In this document: piece after piece, positions 1-8,907 of the stretch | Numbering within the stretch: the stretch's first letter is position 1 | Layout of the letters: each line of letters begins with the position of its first letter | Source of the DNA: Persicitalea sp038235275 | GTDB lineage: Bacteria > Bacteroidota > Bacteroidia > Cytophagales > Spirosomataceae | Assembly: GCA_038235275.1 (NCBI GenBank) | Contig: JBBSUC010000024.1 | Location: 1 to 64,000 of the forward strand | DNA length: 64,000 bases | Reading direction: 5' to 3' | Program-made: the position numbers and the translations under genes | Notes under the pieces: model-generated | Seen by the model: only the letters and a program-made list of their open reading frames with translations | Databases searched by the model: none | Told to the model about the DNA's origin: nothing

Positions 1-60
1 GGCCCACCAGCGGAGCGGGCCGATGAAAATGAAATGGAAGAGAAAAAAAAGGGAACATAA
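1..60 (+). CDS. 3' end of an unidentified gene (partial)
   Basis: Frame 1 is open from the window edge to a TAA at 58-60 and reads as a charged tail (about GPPAERADENEMEEKKKGT). Acidic and lysine-rich ends like this are common at protein C-termini. Only 19 codons are visible, so no function can be assigned, and the frame could be open by chance. The next gene on the same strand starts 255 bp later. Confidence 0.35.
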   Translation, partial: GPPAERADENEMEEKKKGT

Positions 61-315
61 TGGGAAAGTACAAAAAGCAGCCGATGCGGTATTCGTATAA
101 ATGATCGAAAAATCTGTAAGGTAAAATCAGGGGTAATACAGATTTATAAGGTAGAGATAACCACAAATAACTAGTTCCCAAAGATTTCCTGCAACGCGTT
201 ATTATTGCCTACTATATTATCCTTAACTTATGCGGCGCTTGGTCAAAATCTTGCGTGTCCATTACCAAAAATAAATGATAATACTGAGTGGCGGAAAAGT
301 TATCAGTAAATCGAT
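61..315. other. Intergenic region with an inverted repeat
   Basis: No convincing ORF is present. The one clear structure is an inverted repeat with 9-bp arms, AAATCTGTA at 110-118 and TACAGATTT at 137-145, separated by 18 bp. There is no T-run after it, so it is not an obvious terminator. It could be a regulator site or a weak RNA hairpin ahead of the surface-protein gene at 316. I see no good TAnnTTTG promoter here. Confidence 0.4.
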
Positions 316-2190
316 ATGAAGAAAGCTTTACTATTTGTTTTTGGCCTATTTCTGATATTGAGCGGTTTGAATGCATTCGCCCGACATATCGTAGGTGGCG
401 AAATTCGCATGGAGGCCACGGGGACGGCTAACCGCTACACTATGACCCTGGTTCAGTTCTGGGACGAAAACACCCTGACCAACGGCAACCGTGATCCAAG
501 CGCCGAGTTGTTGTTTTACCGTAAGCGAGATAACAAGCTAGTATTCCGAAGTACGCTGCCATTTATATCCAGCCGAAACGTCAGCTACCAGAACCAAGCC
601 TGCGCCGCCTATCGCTCTCTGAAAACCCTGGAGGGAACCTACCAATCCAACGTCACGCTACTGCCCGCAGATTTTGACGATCCCCAGGGGTATTATATCG
701 TTTGGGAGAGATGTTGCCGTAATGAAGACATCAATAATATTGACTCGCCGGGCTCCAACGGCATGGTGTTCTACCTGGAATTTCCGCCACTTGTTACCCA
801 AAATTCATCCCCGATCTTTTCATTTCCCAATGGCGACTACATCTGCAAGGATCAAACTTTTTCTATGAATATGTCGGCTAGGGATGCCGACGGCGACGAA
901 CTGCGCTATTCACTCGTTACCCCAATGCGCGGCAACACCGGGCGTACCAACCCAAATGGTAACGATTCACCAAAATCAGGATACCCTTTGGTGAGTTGGA
1001 CCCCCGGCATATCCAACGCCAATATGATCCCTGGTAATCCAAGTCTAAAAATTAATGATCGTAACGGGAACCTTACCATCGTAGCCAGTCAACTGGGCCT
1101 TTACGTCTTCACGGTTCAGGTCGAGGAATACCGGAATGGCGTAAAACTCGGTTTGGTGCGACGAGACTTTCAACTGCTAGTGATAGAATGCAGCAAAAAT
1201 TCGCCACCTGAGCCTTATATCTATCACGAAAAAGTGAAAGCGAATATTTTGGAATTCTGTAAAGAGCGCCCCATCGTTCTCGACACTGAAATGTCACCCA
1301 ACTGGTCGTATCAGTGGCAGTTGAACGGTCAGAACATAACCGGAGAAACCAGTCCTTCCATTACTGCAAAAGACACGGGCAGCTACTCAGTGGTGAAGAG
1401 CTTCAAAGACCAGTGCTCCAAAGACACCACCTCGCAGCTGGTGAAGTTGGTGCAGGGGTCTCCCCCACCCGCCGTCATCAGCCGAGCCAGGGACTCGATC
1501 TGCGCCGGGACCGAACTGATTCTGTTAGCCAACAAGGGGAATAATTATTCTTATGAATGGACTAAGGATAAAGGGAAACTCAGCGAAAGCGGAGACCTTT
1601 TGAAGGTTCAGGATCGGGCCTGGTACTACCTGCTGGTACGAGATGAGAAAAATGGCTGCACAGCCAGAGACAGTGCTAAGATCAGCGTTGAAGAAATATC
1701 CGTGAAATTGCCTGAGCGGGCAAGCCTGCTCCGGGGCAGTTCTTACTCTTTGCAGCCAGCAGTGAAGACCACCGGCCGCTCGGTGCGTTATGAATGGTCG
1801 CCGCCCGACGGACTCAGCAGCACGACCGACTCTCTGCCGGTGGCCTCGCCGAATGACAACACGCAGTACATCCTCCAAGTTACCTCCCCCATCGGCTGTA
1901 CTGCCTCCGACACCATTCGCTTGTCCGTTATCAACCGCTTGTTTATCCCTGATGCCTTCAGCCCCAACGGTGACGGAATTAACGATTTGTTTATCATAAG
2001 AAACGGCGACGATCAAATCGAGGATATGAGGATATTTAATCGCTGGGGAAGCATCGTTTACCAAAGTCAACATTACGAGAGCCCCTGGGATGGTCGCTAC
2101 CGAGAATCCTTTGTTCCAGCGGGAACGTATATTTATCGCATCAAGACTCCTTTCCTGTTGTACGAAGGATTTATTACCGTTATTTATTAA
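316..2190 (+). CDS. T9SS type B sorting domain surface protein with Ig/PKD-like modules (paralog 1)
   Basis: This 624-residue protein starts with a signal peptide (residues 1-22, ending NAFA) and a mature N-terminus RHIVGGEIRME, a form common in Cytophagales surface proteins. Residues to about 295 form an N-terminal domain. Three Ig/PKD-like modules follow: A (EFCKERP...YQW), B (ICAG...YEW) and C (LPERAS...YEWSPP). The last 85 residues are a gliding-motility-associated (CHU_C, T9SS type B) sorting domain with FIPDAFSPNGDGINDLF and a RIFNRWGSIVYQS core. By family knowledge the product is exported by the type IX system and held at the cell surface. Module function is unknown; adhesion or matrix binding is inference. 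A longer paralog follows after 74 bp, so the pair may be co-transcribed. Confidence 0.9.
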   Translation: MKKALLFVFGLFLILSGLNAFARHIVGGEIRMEATGTANRYTMTLVQFWDENTLTNGNRDPSAELLFYRKRDNKLVFRSTLPFISSRNVSYQNQACAAYRSLKTLEGTYQSNVTLLPADFDDPQGYYIVWERCCRNEDINNIDSPGSNGMVFYLEFPPLVTQNSSPIFSFPNGDYICKDQTFSMNMSARDADGDELRYSLVTPMRGNTGRTNPNGNDSPKSGYPLVSWTPGISNANMIPGNPSLKINDRNGNLTIVASQLGLYVFTVQVEEYRNGVKLGLVRRDFQLLVIECSKNSPPEPYIYHEKVKANILEFCKERPIVLDTEMSPNWSYQWQLNGQNITGETSPSITAKDTGSYSVVKSFKDQCSKDTTSQLVKLVQGSPPPAVISRARDSICAGTELILLANKGNNYSYEWTKDKGKLSESGDLLKVQDRAWYYLLVRDEKNGCTARDSAKISVEEISVKLPERASLLRGSSYSLQPAVKTTGRSVRYEWSPPDGLSSTTDSLPVASPNDNTQYILQVTSPIGCTASDTIRLSVINRLFIPDAFSPNGDGINDLFIIRNGDDQIEDMRIFNRWGSIVYQSQHYESPWDGRYRESFVPAGTYIYRIKTPFLLYEGFITVIY

Positions 2191-2264
2191 ACACCTTTCT
2201 CCACCGATCGCTTCGTTTCGGTCATTTTTGCGTTGAGGAGGCACACACTGATTGCTATCCTTTT

Positions 2265-5200
2265 ATGAATAAGACGTTCTCCTATTTCCTGATTATTTTA
2301 ATTTGGATGCTTTCGCTGACCGCCCATGCTAGTCACATATTGGGTGGAGAAATTAGGATGGAAACTACGGGTCAGGCTAACCAATATTCGATTACGATGA
2401 TTCAGTTTTGGGATAAGACCAAATTGACCGTCGCCAATAAGGATCCTAGGGTTGAATTACTTTTCTACCGGAAGCGTGATAACGCACTGATTTATAAAAA
2501 CACAATCCCCCTACTGTCCACCGAGAAAGTAGCCTACCAAAACGATGTTTGTACGCAGATGCGTTCTCTCGATAGTCAGGTAGGCACCTATAACGCCCTG
2601 GTCACGCTAAATTCCGGCGATTTCAATGATCCTGAGGGCTATTACATCGTATGGGAAAGGTGCTGTCGCAATGCCGCTATCAGCAATATCCAATTACCGG
2701 GAGAGAGCGGTTTGGTATTCTACCTGGAATTTTCCCCGTTATCGATCCGCAATTCTTCGCCTATTTTTGCTGGCCCCAATGGCGACTATATTTGCAAAGA
2801 TGTTCCTTACACGACAAGCGTTGCCGCGACCGATGCCGACGGCGATGAATTACGTTATTCCCTGGTGACCCCCTACCGGGGGAATACCACCGAGAACGAA
2901 CCTAACGGAACAGACCAGACCAAAGCAGGCTACCCCCAGGTGGAATGGTCGGCGGGAAACTCGGCTCAAAACGCTATCCCGGGTAATCCGGCTCTAAGCA
3001 TTGATCCCCGAACCGGGCAACTCACGGTGACCGCCAATCAATTGGGGCTTTTTGTATTTACCGTTCTTTGTGAGGAATATAGGAACGGCAAGCGAATCGG
3101 GGCCGTGCGCCGGGATTACCAGTCACTGGTAATCGAGTGCAATCCGCCTCCCCCGGCACCCGTCATTACAAGTGATGCCCAACCCCTAAAAACGCTAGAA
3201 ATATGCGAAGGCGAATCCAAAAATCTGGAAATCAAAGAATCAGGCGACTGGATCTACCAGTGGTATCGAAGCGAACAAGCGATTCCGGGAGCGACCAACC
3301 CAACATTAGAAGCGCGCGAAGCGGGCACTTATAAGGTAATCAAAAGTCCGCGCGACCAGCAGTGTACCGGAACTGCGACTTCCCAACCCGTGGAGGTAAA
3401 ATTTACAAATCCTCCTTCCGCAGTCATTGGGCAGTCGAAAAATGCTATATGCGAAGGCGAAAGTCTAGCATTGACAACTGCCGAAAACGACGATTATATC
3501 TACGAATGGCGTCATGACTCAAATCTATTATCCGAAACAAGCTCAATGCTATCGGTAAAGGAAGCAGGGAGTTACCTTTTAAAGGTACGTGACAAAGTCA
3601 CTGGCTGCACGGCGAGTGCCAGTACGGAAGTGAAAAAGGAACAAGTTTCCGTCGATTTACCTGCCCAAATTTCGGTTTTACGTGGCCAAAGCGTTACACT
3701 CCTACCCGATGTCAAATCATTACTTTCCGTAAGTTACGTTTGGTCACCTCCCATTGGATTGAGTGATCCCGCCATAGCCCAACCAGTCGCAAAACCTAAC
3801 CAGACAATTAGTTACTTAGTTAAAGTAGTAACTGATAATGGGTGTACTGCATCAGATAGTATACGAGTGCTAGTGATTGACTGTAGTCTCCCGCCGCTGC
3901 CCATAATTGTGCAGAATGGGGCTGCTGTCCAAAGGGTCGAGTTTTGTTCCGAACGCCCGGTAATCTTGCAAATAGACGAGCCGGGCGATTGGGCATACCA
4001 ATGGAAACTCGATGGCATCGATATTTCCGGGGGTAATGATAAAAATCTAAAAGCTGCGCAGATTGGCAACTATTCGGTTATAAGAAAATTCAAGAAAAGT
4101 GACCTTTGTGCCATGTCTTCGGTCTCCCAAGCGGTCGAATTAGTTGTAGGGGCGCCTCCCGTTATTGGAGTTATGGAGACGTATAATGGCTTGTGCCAGG
4201 GTCAGCAGGTAGAAATAAGTACGAGTCAAAATGCTTCCTATTCTTACCGATGGCTTTTCGAAAATAGTAAAGTCGTCGGTACCGAAGCGAAAATTTTCGT
4301 GGATGAAATAGGAAAGTATCAATTGATAGTCACCAACGAGAAAAACGGTTGCACGGCTCGTGATAGCACTACTGTCAAATTGGACACGTCCCGCATTCCT
4401 ACCCCGATCGTTTTACAAAACGGACTTTTTGCCCAAACGGTTGAGTTCTGTAGTGGGAGTTCGGTAAGGTTAGAAGTCCAAAGTCCGGGTGATTGGGTTT
4501 ATCAATGGTATCTAAACGGAGGAGAAATTCCAGGGGCGAAAGATGCTAACCTGACTCTTGGTGAAATGGGAAACTATACGGTAGCTAGAAGTTTCAAAGA
4601 CGAGGGACATTGTGCCGGGCCTGCCCTATCAGAGTCAGTCGAGTTGATTCTTGGGAAAACGCCTTCCGCCATTATTGCCAAGTCAACCGAAATTTTGTGC
4701 AATGGTGAAGTGTTAGAATTGCAAGCTGAGGAAAACGTATCCTATATTTATGAGTGGAGTTTCAATGCAAAAAGAATAATTGAAACAGGTTCTTCAATTA
4801 GTATTAGGCAAGGGGGATTGTATGATCTGCTCGTTCGGAATAAACTAAGTGGGTGCTCCGCTAGGGATAGCACAATAGTTTTTGAGGAAAAAATCGGAGT
4901 GACATTGCCGAATCAATTAATTGTACGACGCGGGGAAAGTACAGTACTAGACCCAATGGTCACTTCATCTACACAACCTGTCACCTATCTTTGGTCGCCC
5001 TCAGCTGGTTTAAATGATCCCAACGCGCTTAGACCCATTACTTCGCCAGCTCAAACGATAAATTATATTCTGCTTGCCACCACTCCCGGCGGCTGTACGG
5101 CAACAGATACGATTGAGGTAATTGCCGTCGATCGGGTTTATATTCCTGACGCCTTCAGCCCTAATGGTGATGGCATTAACGATTTACTGATGATGCCCAA

Positions 5201-5387
5201 TGGCAAAGAACTAATTGAGAATATCAGGATATATGACCGTTGGGGTAGCATTGTCTATTTTAGCAATAGCTACGAAATACCTTGGGACGGTAAATTTAAG
5301 GGCATCAAGGTTCCATCAGGAATTTATACTTACATTATAAAAACATCATTTGAAGATTATAAAGGCAGTATAATGGTACTTTATTAA
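2265..5387 (+). CDS. T9SS type B sorting domain surface protein, expanded paralog 2
   Basis: This 1040-residue paralog of the preceding gene has the same layout: signal peptide (ending AHA), mature start SHILGGEIRME, N-terminal domain to about 300 and a C-terminal type B sorting domain (about 957-1040, YIPDAFSPNGDGINDLL). The middle is expanded. Module A starts at about 309, 557 and 725 (E-[IF]-C...YQW), module B at about 393, 641 and 809, and module C at about 463 and 879. The order is A-B-C, A-B, A-B-C, against a single A-B-C in paralog 1. The second unit lacks C. Tandem duplication followed by internal module gain or loss explains this. Surface display by T9SS is a family-based expectation; a role in adhesion is inference. 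Confidence 0.9.
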   Translation: MNKTFSYFLIILIWMLSLTAHASHILGGEIRMETTGQANQYSITMIQFWDKTKLTVANKDPRVELLFYRKRDNALIYKNTIPLLSTEKVAYQNDVCTQMRSLDSQVGTYNALVTLNSGDFNDPEGYYIVWERCCRNAAISNIQLPGESGLVFYLEFSPLSIRNSSPIFAGPNGDYICKDVPYTTSVAATDADGDELRYSLVTPYRGNTTENEPNGTDQTKAGYPQVEWSAGNSAQNAIPGNPALSIDPRTGQLTVTANQLGLFVFTVLCEEYRNGKRIGAVRRDYQSLVIECNPPPPAPVITSDAQPLKTLEICEGESKNLEIKESGDWIYQWYRSEQAIPGATNPTLEAREAGTYKVIKSPRDQQCTGTATSQPVEVKFTNPPSAVIGQSKNAICEGESLALTTAENDDYIYEWRHDSNLLSETSSMLSVKEAGSYLLKVRDKVTGCTASASTEVKKEQVSVDLPAQISVLRGQSVTLLPDVKSLLSVSYVWSPPIGLSDPAIAQPVAKPNQTISYLVKVVTDNGCTASDSIRVLVIDCSLPPLPIIVQNGAAVQRVEFCSERPVILQIDEPGDWAYQWKLDGIDISGGNDKNLKAAQIGNYSVIRKFKKSDLCAMSSVSQAVELVVGAPPVIGVMETYNGLCQGQQVEISTSQNASYSYRWLFENSKVVGTEAKIFVDEIGKYQLIVTNEKNGCTARDSTTVKLDTSRIPTPIVLQNGLFAQTVEFCSGSSVRLEVQSPGDWVYQWYLNGGEIPGAKDANLTLGEMGNYTVARSFKDEGHCAGPALSESVELILGKTPSAIIAKSTEILCNGEVLELQAEENVSYIYEWSFNAKRIIETGSSISIRQGGLYDLLVRNKLSGCSARDSTIVFEEKIGVTLPNQLIVRRGESTVLDPMVTSSTQPVTYLWSPSAGLNDPNALRPITSPAQTINYILLATTPGGCTATDTIEVIAVDRVYIPDAFSPNGDGINDLLMMPNGKELIENIRIYDRWGSIVYFSNSYEIPWDGKFKGIKVPSGIYTYIIKTSFEDYKGSIMVLY

Positions 5388-5467
5388 GTTTTGGCGATGC
5401 ATAAAATTGCTGACAAACGTCGGAGTAGCCACTGATTATAACTACTTAAATATTGGTAAGTTGTAAT

Positions 5468-5477
5468 CCACGTGGAA
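5468..5477. other. Perfect 10-bp palindrome in an intergenic gap
   Basis: TCCACGTGGA is a perfect palindrome, and it lies inside a looser symmetric context (TTGT on the left, ACAA on the right). It sits in the 252-bp gap between the surface-protein gene and the XRE gene, which converge here. It has the look of a dimeric regulator site, but no gene obviously starts next to it. Confidence 0.25.
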
Positions 5478-5639
5478 CAAATTAGCACAAATTACTGACA
5501 ATCAATGAATTAAAGGAATAACAGACTGAATTTATGTATCTTTGTTTGGATTTATAGAGATTGTACAAGCTATTATTATGTTAACCACCTGCGAGTTATA
5601 CTTAGATAATAATTGGATTTCACCCAGCCGTAACATTGT

Positions 5640-6086
5640 CTATTGGGGTGTATACTGTTTGAAAGTGCCATCAGTGTAGAAGATCAGGATTCTTTCAATC
5701 GGTTTTTTGCCAACTTCTGGGATTTCTCGGCTATTTTCTTTCACTTCTAGATTTCTCTGTACCGGGCTGGTGTTCGGCGATTCATTTACAGGCAATTCTA
5801 AGAGCCTGGAAACTGGCTGAATTTTCGACTCTTGGTTAAGATCAATCGTCCTTTTTTCACTCCGATCAGGTTCGATGTCTGGAAGGTCTTCCTCGTCCAT
5901 AATCCATTCCATTCCCAAGTCAGGATAGCGCCTGATTATTTTTTGGACAATGTCCAGGCTGGGCTTATTCCTCCCTGCCAGAATATGAGACACACTGGAT
6001 CGCTGCACCCCAATTTCATCGGCGAAATGGGAAGGTGAAATACTTTTGTCAACAAGTATTTGTTTAATCTTGTCATTCAGATCCAT
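5640..6086 (-). CDS. Small XRE-family (Cro/CI-type) transcriptional repressor
   Basis: The 148-residue protein has an N-terminal helix-turn-helix in about residues 1-60: MDLNDKIKQILVDKSISP, then HFADEIGVQRSSVSHILAGR, a typical HTH_3 recognition segment. The rest is charged and low in complexity and may be a dimerisation or linker region. I chose the ATG at 6086; an ATG 39 bp further upstream would add a poor hydrophobic stretch, and the candidate -7 box at 6113-6120 would then overlap the coding region. No phage genes are near, so this looks like a chromosomal regulator. Repeated AAATGTAAAC and TTACAAT elements directly upstream suggest autorepression. Its target other than itself is unknown. 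Confidence 0.85.
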   Translation of the reverse strand: MDLNDKIKQILVDKSISPSHFADEIGVQRSSVSHILAGRNKPSLDIVQKIIRRYPDLGMEWIMDEEDLPDIEPDRSEKRTIDLNQESKIQPVSRLLELPVNESPNTSPVQRNLEVKENSREIPEVGKKPIERILIFYTDGTFKQYTPQ

Positions 6087-6112
6087 AGAAACGCAGTTTA
6101 ATTTTGCAAATA

Positions 6113-6206
6113 CAAATGTAAACATTATAAATGTAAACTGATGGATTAATATTGTAAATAGACATCCAGATTACAATTGTGCAATTATTTCTTTATTTAC
6201 AATTGT
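6113..6206. promoter_or_regulatory. Operator-like repeat array and promoter of the XRE gene
   Basis: AAATGTAAAC occurs at 6114-6123 and again at 6129-6138 (15 bp apart). The reverse strand of 6113-6120 reads TACATTTG, a match to the Bacteroidota -7 box TAnnTTTG, so one repeat overlaps the likely promoter of the XRE gene. Further related sites follow: ATTGTAAAT near 6151, TTACAATTGT at 6171-6180 and the same decamer at 6197-6206. All share a TTACA/TGTAA half-site. No good -33 box is visible. I infer that these are binding sites for the adjacent repressor. Confidence 0.5.
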
Positions 6207-6242
6207 ATAACTATCTGGCTTTCTGTTAATTCTAAGTAAATA

Positions 6243-6289
6243 AAAAAGGGCACTGCCCATTCCTTTTAGAATGAGGCAATGCCCTTTTT
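6243..6289. terminator. Bidirectional Rho-independent terminator downstream of dapD
   Basis: The arms at 6243-6257 and 6275-6289 pair over 15 bp with one mismatch, and an inner CATTC/GAATG stem extends the hairpin. A-runs and T-runs flank both sides, so it can work on either strand. It lies 57 bp past the dapD stop codon and separates dapD from the XRE operator region. Confidence 0.85.
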
Positions 6290-6346
6290 CATGTGACAAG
6301 GGTAGCCATTTAGTATTGTCAACCTTTCCTGCGTTGACTAAGAATA

Positions 6347-7162
6347 CTAAACGGCCACTTGGTTTTCGCGCAGCGCATCATTGAGGGAGGTTTTCAAATC
6401 AGTGCTGGGTTTACGCTTGCCGATGATTAGGGCACAGGGAACCTGGTACGTTCCGGCGCTGAATCGCTTTGGGAGCGTTCCGGGAATAACTACCGAATCG
6501 GCCGGAACGAACCCCTTATATTCTACAGGATCGTCGCCCGTAACGTCGATAATTTTGGAACTTCCGGTGATGATCACCCCCGCGCCCAACACCGCTCTGG
6601 TGGCAATATGTGCGCCCTCCACGACAATGCACCGGGAGCCGATAAAGGCTCCATCTTCTATAATAACGGGCGAGGCCTGTATCGGTTCTAGTACCCCTCC
6701 TATTCCCACGCCCCCGCTCAGGTGGACATTCTTCCCGATTTGGGCACAGCTTCCCACGGTGGCCCAAGTATCCACCATCGTTCCCTCGTCCACGTAAGCA
6801 CCTATATTAACGTAGGAAGGCATCAGAATGACTCCTTTGGCCAGGAAAGCACCGTAGCGAGCCACCGCTGGTGGGACTACCCTCACTCCCAGCCTATCGT
6901 AGCCTGTTTTTAAGCGCATTTTGTCGTGGTACTCAAATATGCCTACCTCGGTCACTGACATTCGCTGCACTGGAAAATACAATATAATGGCCTTCTTTAC
7001 CCACTCATTGACCTTCCACGTACTGTCAGGCCGCATTTCTGCCGCTCTTAGACGTCCCTTGTCCACTTCCTCAACGACATTCATGATAGCTTCCCTAGTG
7101 TCAGTTTCTGCAAGTAAATCGCGATTTACCCAGCATTCTTCAATGATCTTCTGATAATTCAT
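6347..7162 (-). CDS. dapD: 2,3,4,5-tetrahydropyridine-2,6-dicarboxylate N-succinyltransferase
   Basis: DapD transfers a succinyl group from succinyl-CoA to tetrahydrodipicolinate in the succinylase branch of lysine and meso-diaminopimelate synthesis, in the cytoplasm as a trimer. The 271-residue length is typical. The N-terminal helical region is followed by a left-handed beta-helix of hexapeptide repeats (about 100-230), with the family segments MPSYVNIGAYVDEGTMVDTW and GGVGIGGVLEP. The C-terminal part (YQVPCALIIGKR) also fits. The gene appears monocistronic: a strong terminator lies downstream and a 665-bp gap upstream. Confidence 0.97.
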   Translation of the reverse strand: MNYQKIIEECWVNRDLLAETDTREAIMNVVEEVDKGRLRAAEMRPDSTWKVNEWVKKAIILYFPVQRMSVTEVGIFEYHDKMRLKTGYDRLGVRVVPPAVARYGAFLAKGVILMPSYVNIGAYVDEGTMVDTWATVGSCAQIGKNVHLSGGVGIGGVLEPIQASPVIIEDGAFIGSRCIVVEGAHIATRAVLGAGVIITGSSKIIDVTGDDPVEYKGFVPADSVVIPGTLPKRFSAGTYQVPCALIIGKRKPSTDLKTSLNDALRENQVAV

Positions 7163-7827
7163 GTTAAAGCATTAAGTTAATAAAAAAGTTTTAATCAGTT
7201 TGATTTACAATGGTTTGTATGTGATAAAAAAACGAGAAAATAAAAACAAGTCCTTGAAAAAGGAATGTCACATTACTATTGCATATCTGATTTTCTATAC
7301 TAGACATTGGTAAATATAGGAATATAGGTGCAGTGAACCCCTATTTCCATTTTTGTACATCAGAGAAATGGAAAAGTATAGTATACAATTTTTGTATCAT
7401 ATGGATTTTTTACCTTTATAAATGTTCTCCAGTCAAGTATAACTTAGAGGGTACTGACAGTTTTAGGACCCTCCTCTTTTCAAGGGCAAGCAGTAAATAA
7501 AGCAAGAATCGTTGTCTCGACCCATGACGAGATTAATATTATTGAGATGTTAGGGGTGTGACGGAGATAAATGGTAATGACTATTAATAAAAGGGATAAG
7601 ATATAAGACTTGATACCATTATATTTAGTAATTTTTGACCAAAATAATTAGTTTATTACTAATAATTACTAAAATAAATAGTATTCCACTCAGTTATATA
7701 CTACTTTTTATAGCTAGATCGTTTGTTAGCATTATTTCTAATCACTTTTCTCATATTAAGTGCTAATGCGCTGAATAAAGGCGGATTTTTATTAATATTG
7801 TATTATTAACCAATCCAAGAATCAATA
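7163..7827. other. Long AT-rich divergent intergenic region between dapD and gap
   Basis: These 665 bp must hold the promoters of dapD (leftward) and gap (rightward), but I see no confident TAnnTTTG/TTTG pair. A loose hairpin, TTTCCAT with ATGGAAA, lies near 7345-7372. A short open stretch at about 7499-7561 reads KARIVVSTHDEINIIEMLGV then a stop and looks faintly like the tail of a decayed gene, but it has no start codon. The right half is very AT-rich. No RNA gene was recognised. Confidence 0.5.
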
Positions 7828-8835
7828 ATGTCAGACGTAAAAGTTGCAATCAATGGTTTTGGCCGCATTGGCCGTTTAGTATATCGCCAGATATACGATA
7901 TGGAGGGGATCAATGTGGTTGCCATCAATGATCTTACAAGTCCTGGAGACTTAGCCCACCTTCTCAAATATGACACGGCACAGGGCCGTTTCGACGCAGA
8001 AGTTAAATCGACCGATAGTTCAATTGTCGTCAATGGTGAAGATGTAGTCATCTATTCTCAAAGGGATCCAGCACAAATTCCCTGGGCCAAACACGAAGTC
8101 GACGTGGTATTAGAATGCACAGGTTTTTTTACAAGTGAGGAAAAAGCTTCTGCTCACTTAACAGCCGGTGCTAAAAAGGTGGTTATCTCTGCCCCAGCTA
8201 CCGGTGATGTAAAGACGATCGTGTTCAATGTAAATCATGACATTCTCGATGGCTCAGAAAAAATTATTAGCTGTGCTTCTTGTACTACCAACTGCCTGGC
8301 CCCGATGGCCAAGGTTTTAGATGAAAAGTACGGACTTATCAATGGATTGATGACGACTATTCACGCCTACACAAACGACCAGAATTCTCAGGATTCTCCT
8401 CATCCCAAAGGAGATTTGCGCCGGGCACGTGCCGCAGCACAGAACATAGTACCCAACACGACCGGTGCGGCCAAGGCAATCGGCCTGGTCCTACCAAATT
8501 TGAAAGGAAAACTGGATGGTTCGGCGCAACGAGTTCCCGTACTTACCGGTTCGCTGACTGAATTGACTTGTATTCTTGGCAAAGAGGTCACTGTTGAAGA
8601 AATCAATGCCGCGATGAAAGAAGCGGCTAACGAGAGTTACGGTTATAATGAAGATCCGATTGTCAGTAGCGATATCATCGGCATCACTTTTGGTTCGCTA
8701 TTTGACGCTACGCAGACTAAGGTACAGAATGCCGGAGGCACCCAAATCGTACGAGCTGTTAGCTGGTACGATAACGAAATGTCCTACGTATCTCAGTTGG
8801 TTCGTACGGTCAACTATTTTGCCAAACTGATTTAA
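7828..8835 (+). CDS. gap: Glyceraldehyde-3-phosphate dehydrogenase, type I
   Basis: The enzyme oxidises glyceraldehyde 3-phosphate to 1,3-bisphosphoglycerate with NAD+ and phosphate in glycolysis. The 335-residue protein has the NAD-binding NGFGRIGR motif at 9-16, the catalytic Cys152 in SCASCTTNCLAP and the general base His179 in TIHAYTNDQ. WYDNEMSY near the C-terminus is also diagnostic. The gene stands alone, with a long AT-rich leader and a very strong hairpin just after the stop codon. The start fits the family, MSDVKVAINGFG. Confidence 0.98.
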   Translation: MSDVKVAINGFGRIGRLVYRQIYDMEGINVVAINDLTSPGDLAHLLKYDTAQGRFDAEVKSTDSSIVVNGEDVVIYSQRDPAQIPWAKHEVDVVLECTGFFTSEEKASAHLTAGAKKVVISAPATGDVKTIVFNVNHDILDGSEKIISCASCTTNCLAPMAKVLDEKYGLINGLMTTIHAYTNDQNSQDSPHPKGDLRRARAAAQNIVPNTTGAAKAIGLVLPNLKGKLDGSAQRVPVLTGSLTELTCILGKEVTVEEINAAMKEAANESYGYNEDPIVSSDIIGITFGSLFDATQTKVQNAGGTQIVRAVSWYDNEMSYVSQLVRTVNYFAKLI

Positions 8836-8850
8836 GCAGTTGTTTTTCTT

Positions 8851-8907
8851 AAGGCCACCAACAGGAAAGGGATGTCAGTTTGACGTCCCTTTCCTGTTGG
8901 TGGCCTT
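8851..8907. terminator. 27-bp-stem terminator between convergent gap and trmB
   Basis: The arms at 8851-8877 and 8881-8907 are complementary over 27 bp with one G-T type pair and a 3-nt loop. The T-rich TTTATATAATTT after the right arm favours termination of rightward (gap) transcription. The last coding codons and the TGA of trmB (complement of 8875-8877) lie inside the hairpin, so the structure is also part of the trmB reading frame. Confidence 0.9.

Noticed and set aside
1525..2244. Long minus-strand open frame inside the first T9SS protein gene
   Set aside because: It lies opposite a gene with clear domains and a signal peptide, has no recognisable motif, and is explained by codon use in the real frame.
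5578..5679. A 33-codon frame on the plus strand after a TATCTTTG box at 5537-5544
   Set aside because: The -33 box is absent, the peptide has no clear feature and its 3' half overlaps the XRE gene. A real small gene cannot be excluded.
5640..6206. XRE gene and operators considered as a prophage remnant
   Set aside because: No integrase, phage structural gene or attachment site is in the flanks; the neighbours are housekeeping genes.
7499..7561. Short open stretch resembling a protein tail in the gap before gap
   Set aside because: Only 20 codons, no start codon and flanked by stops; too little to call a pseudogene.
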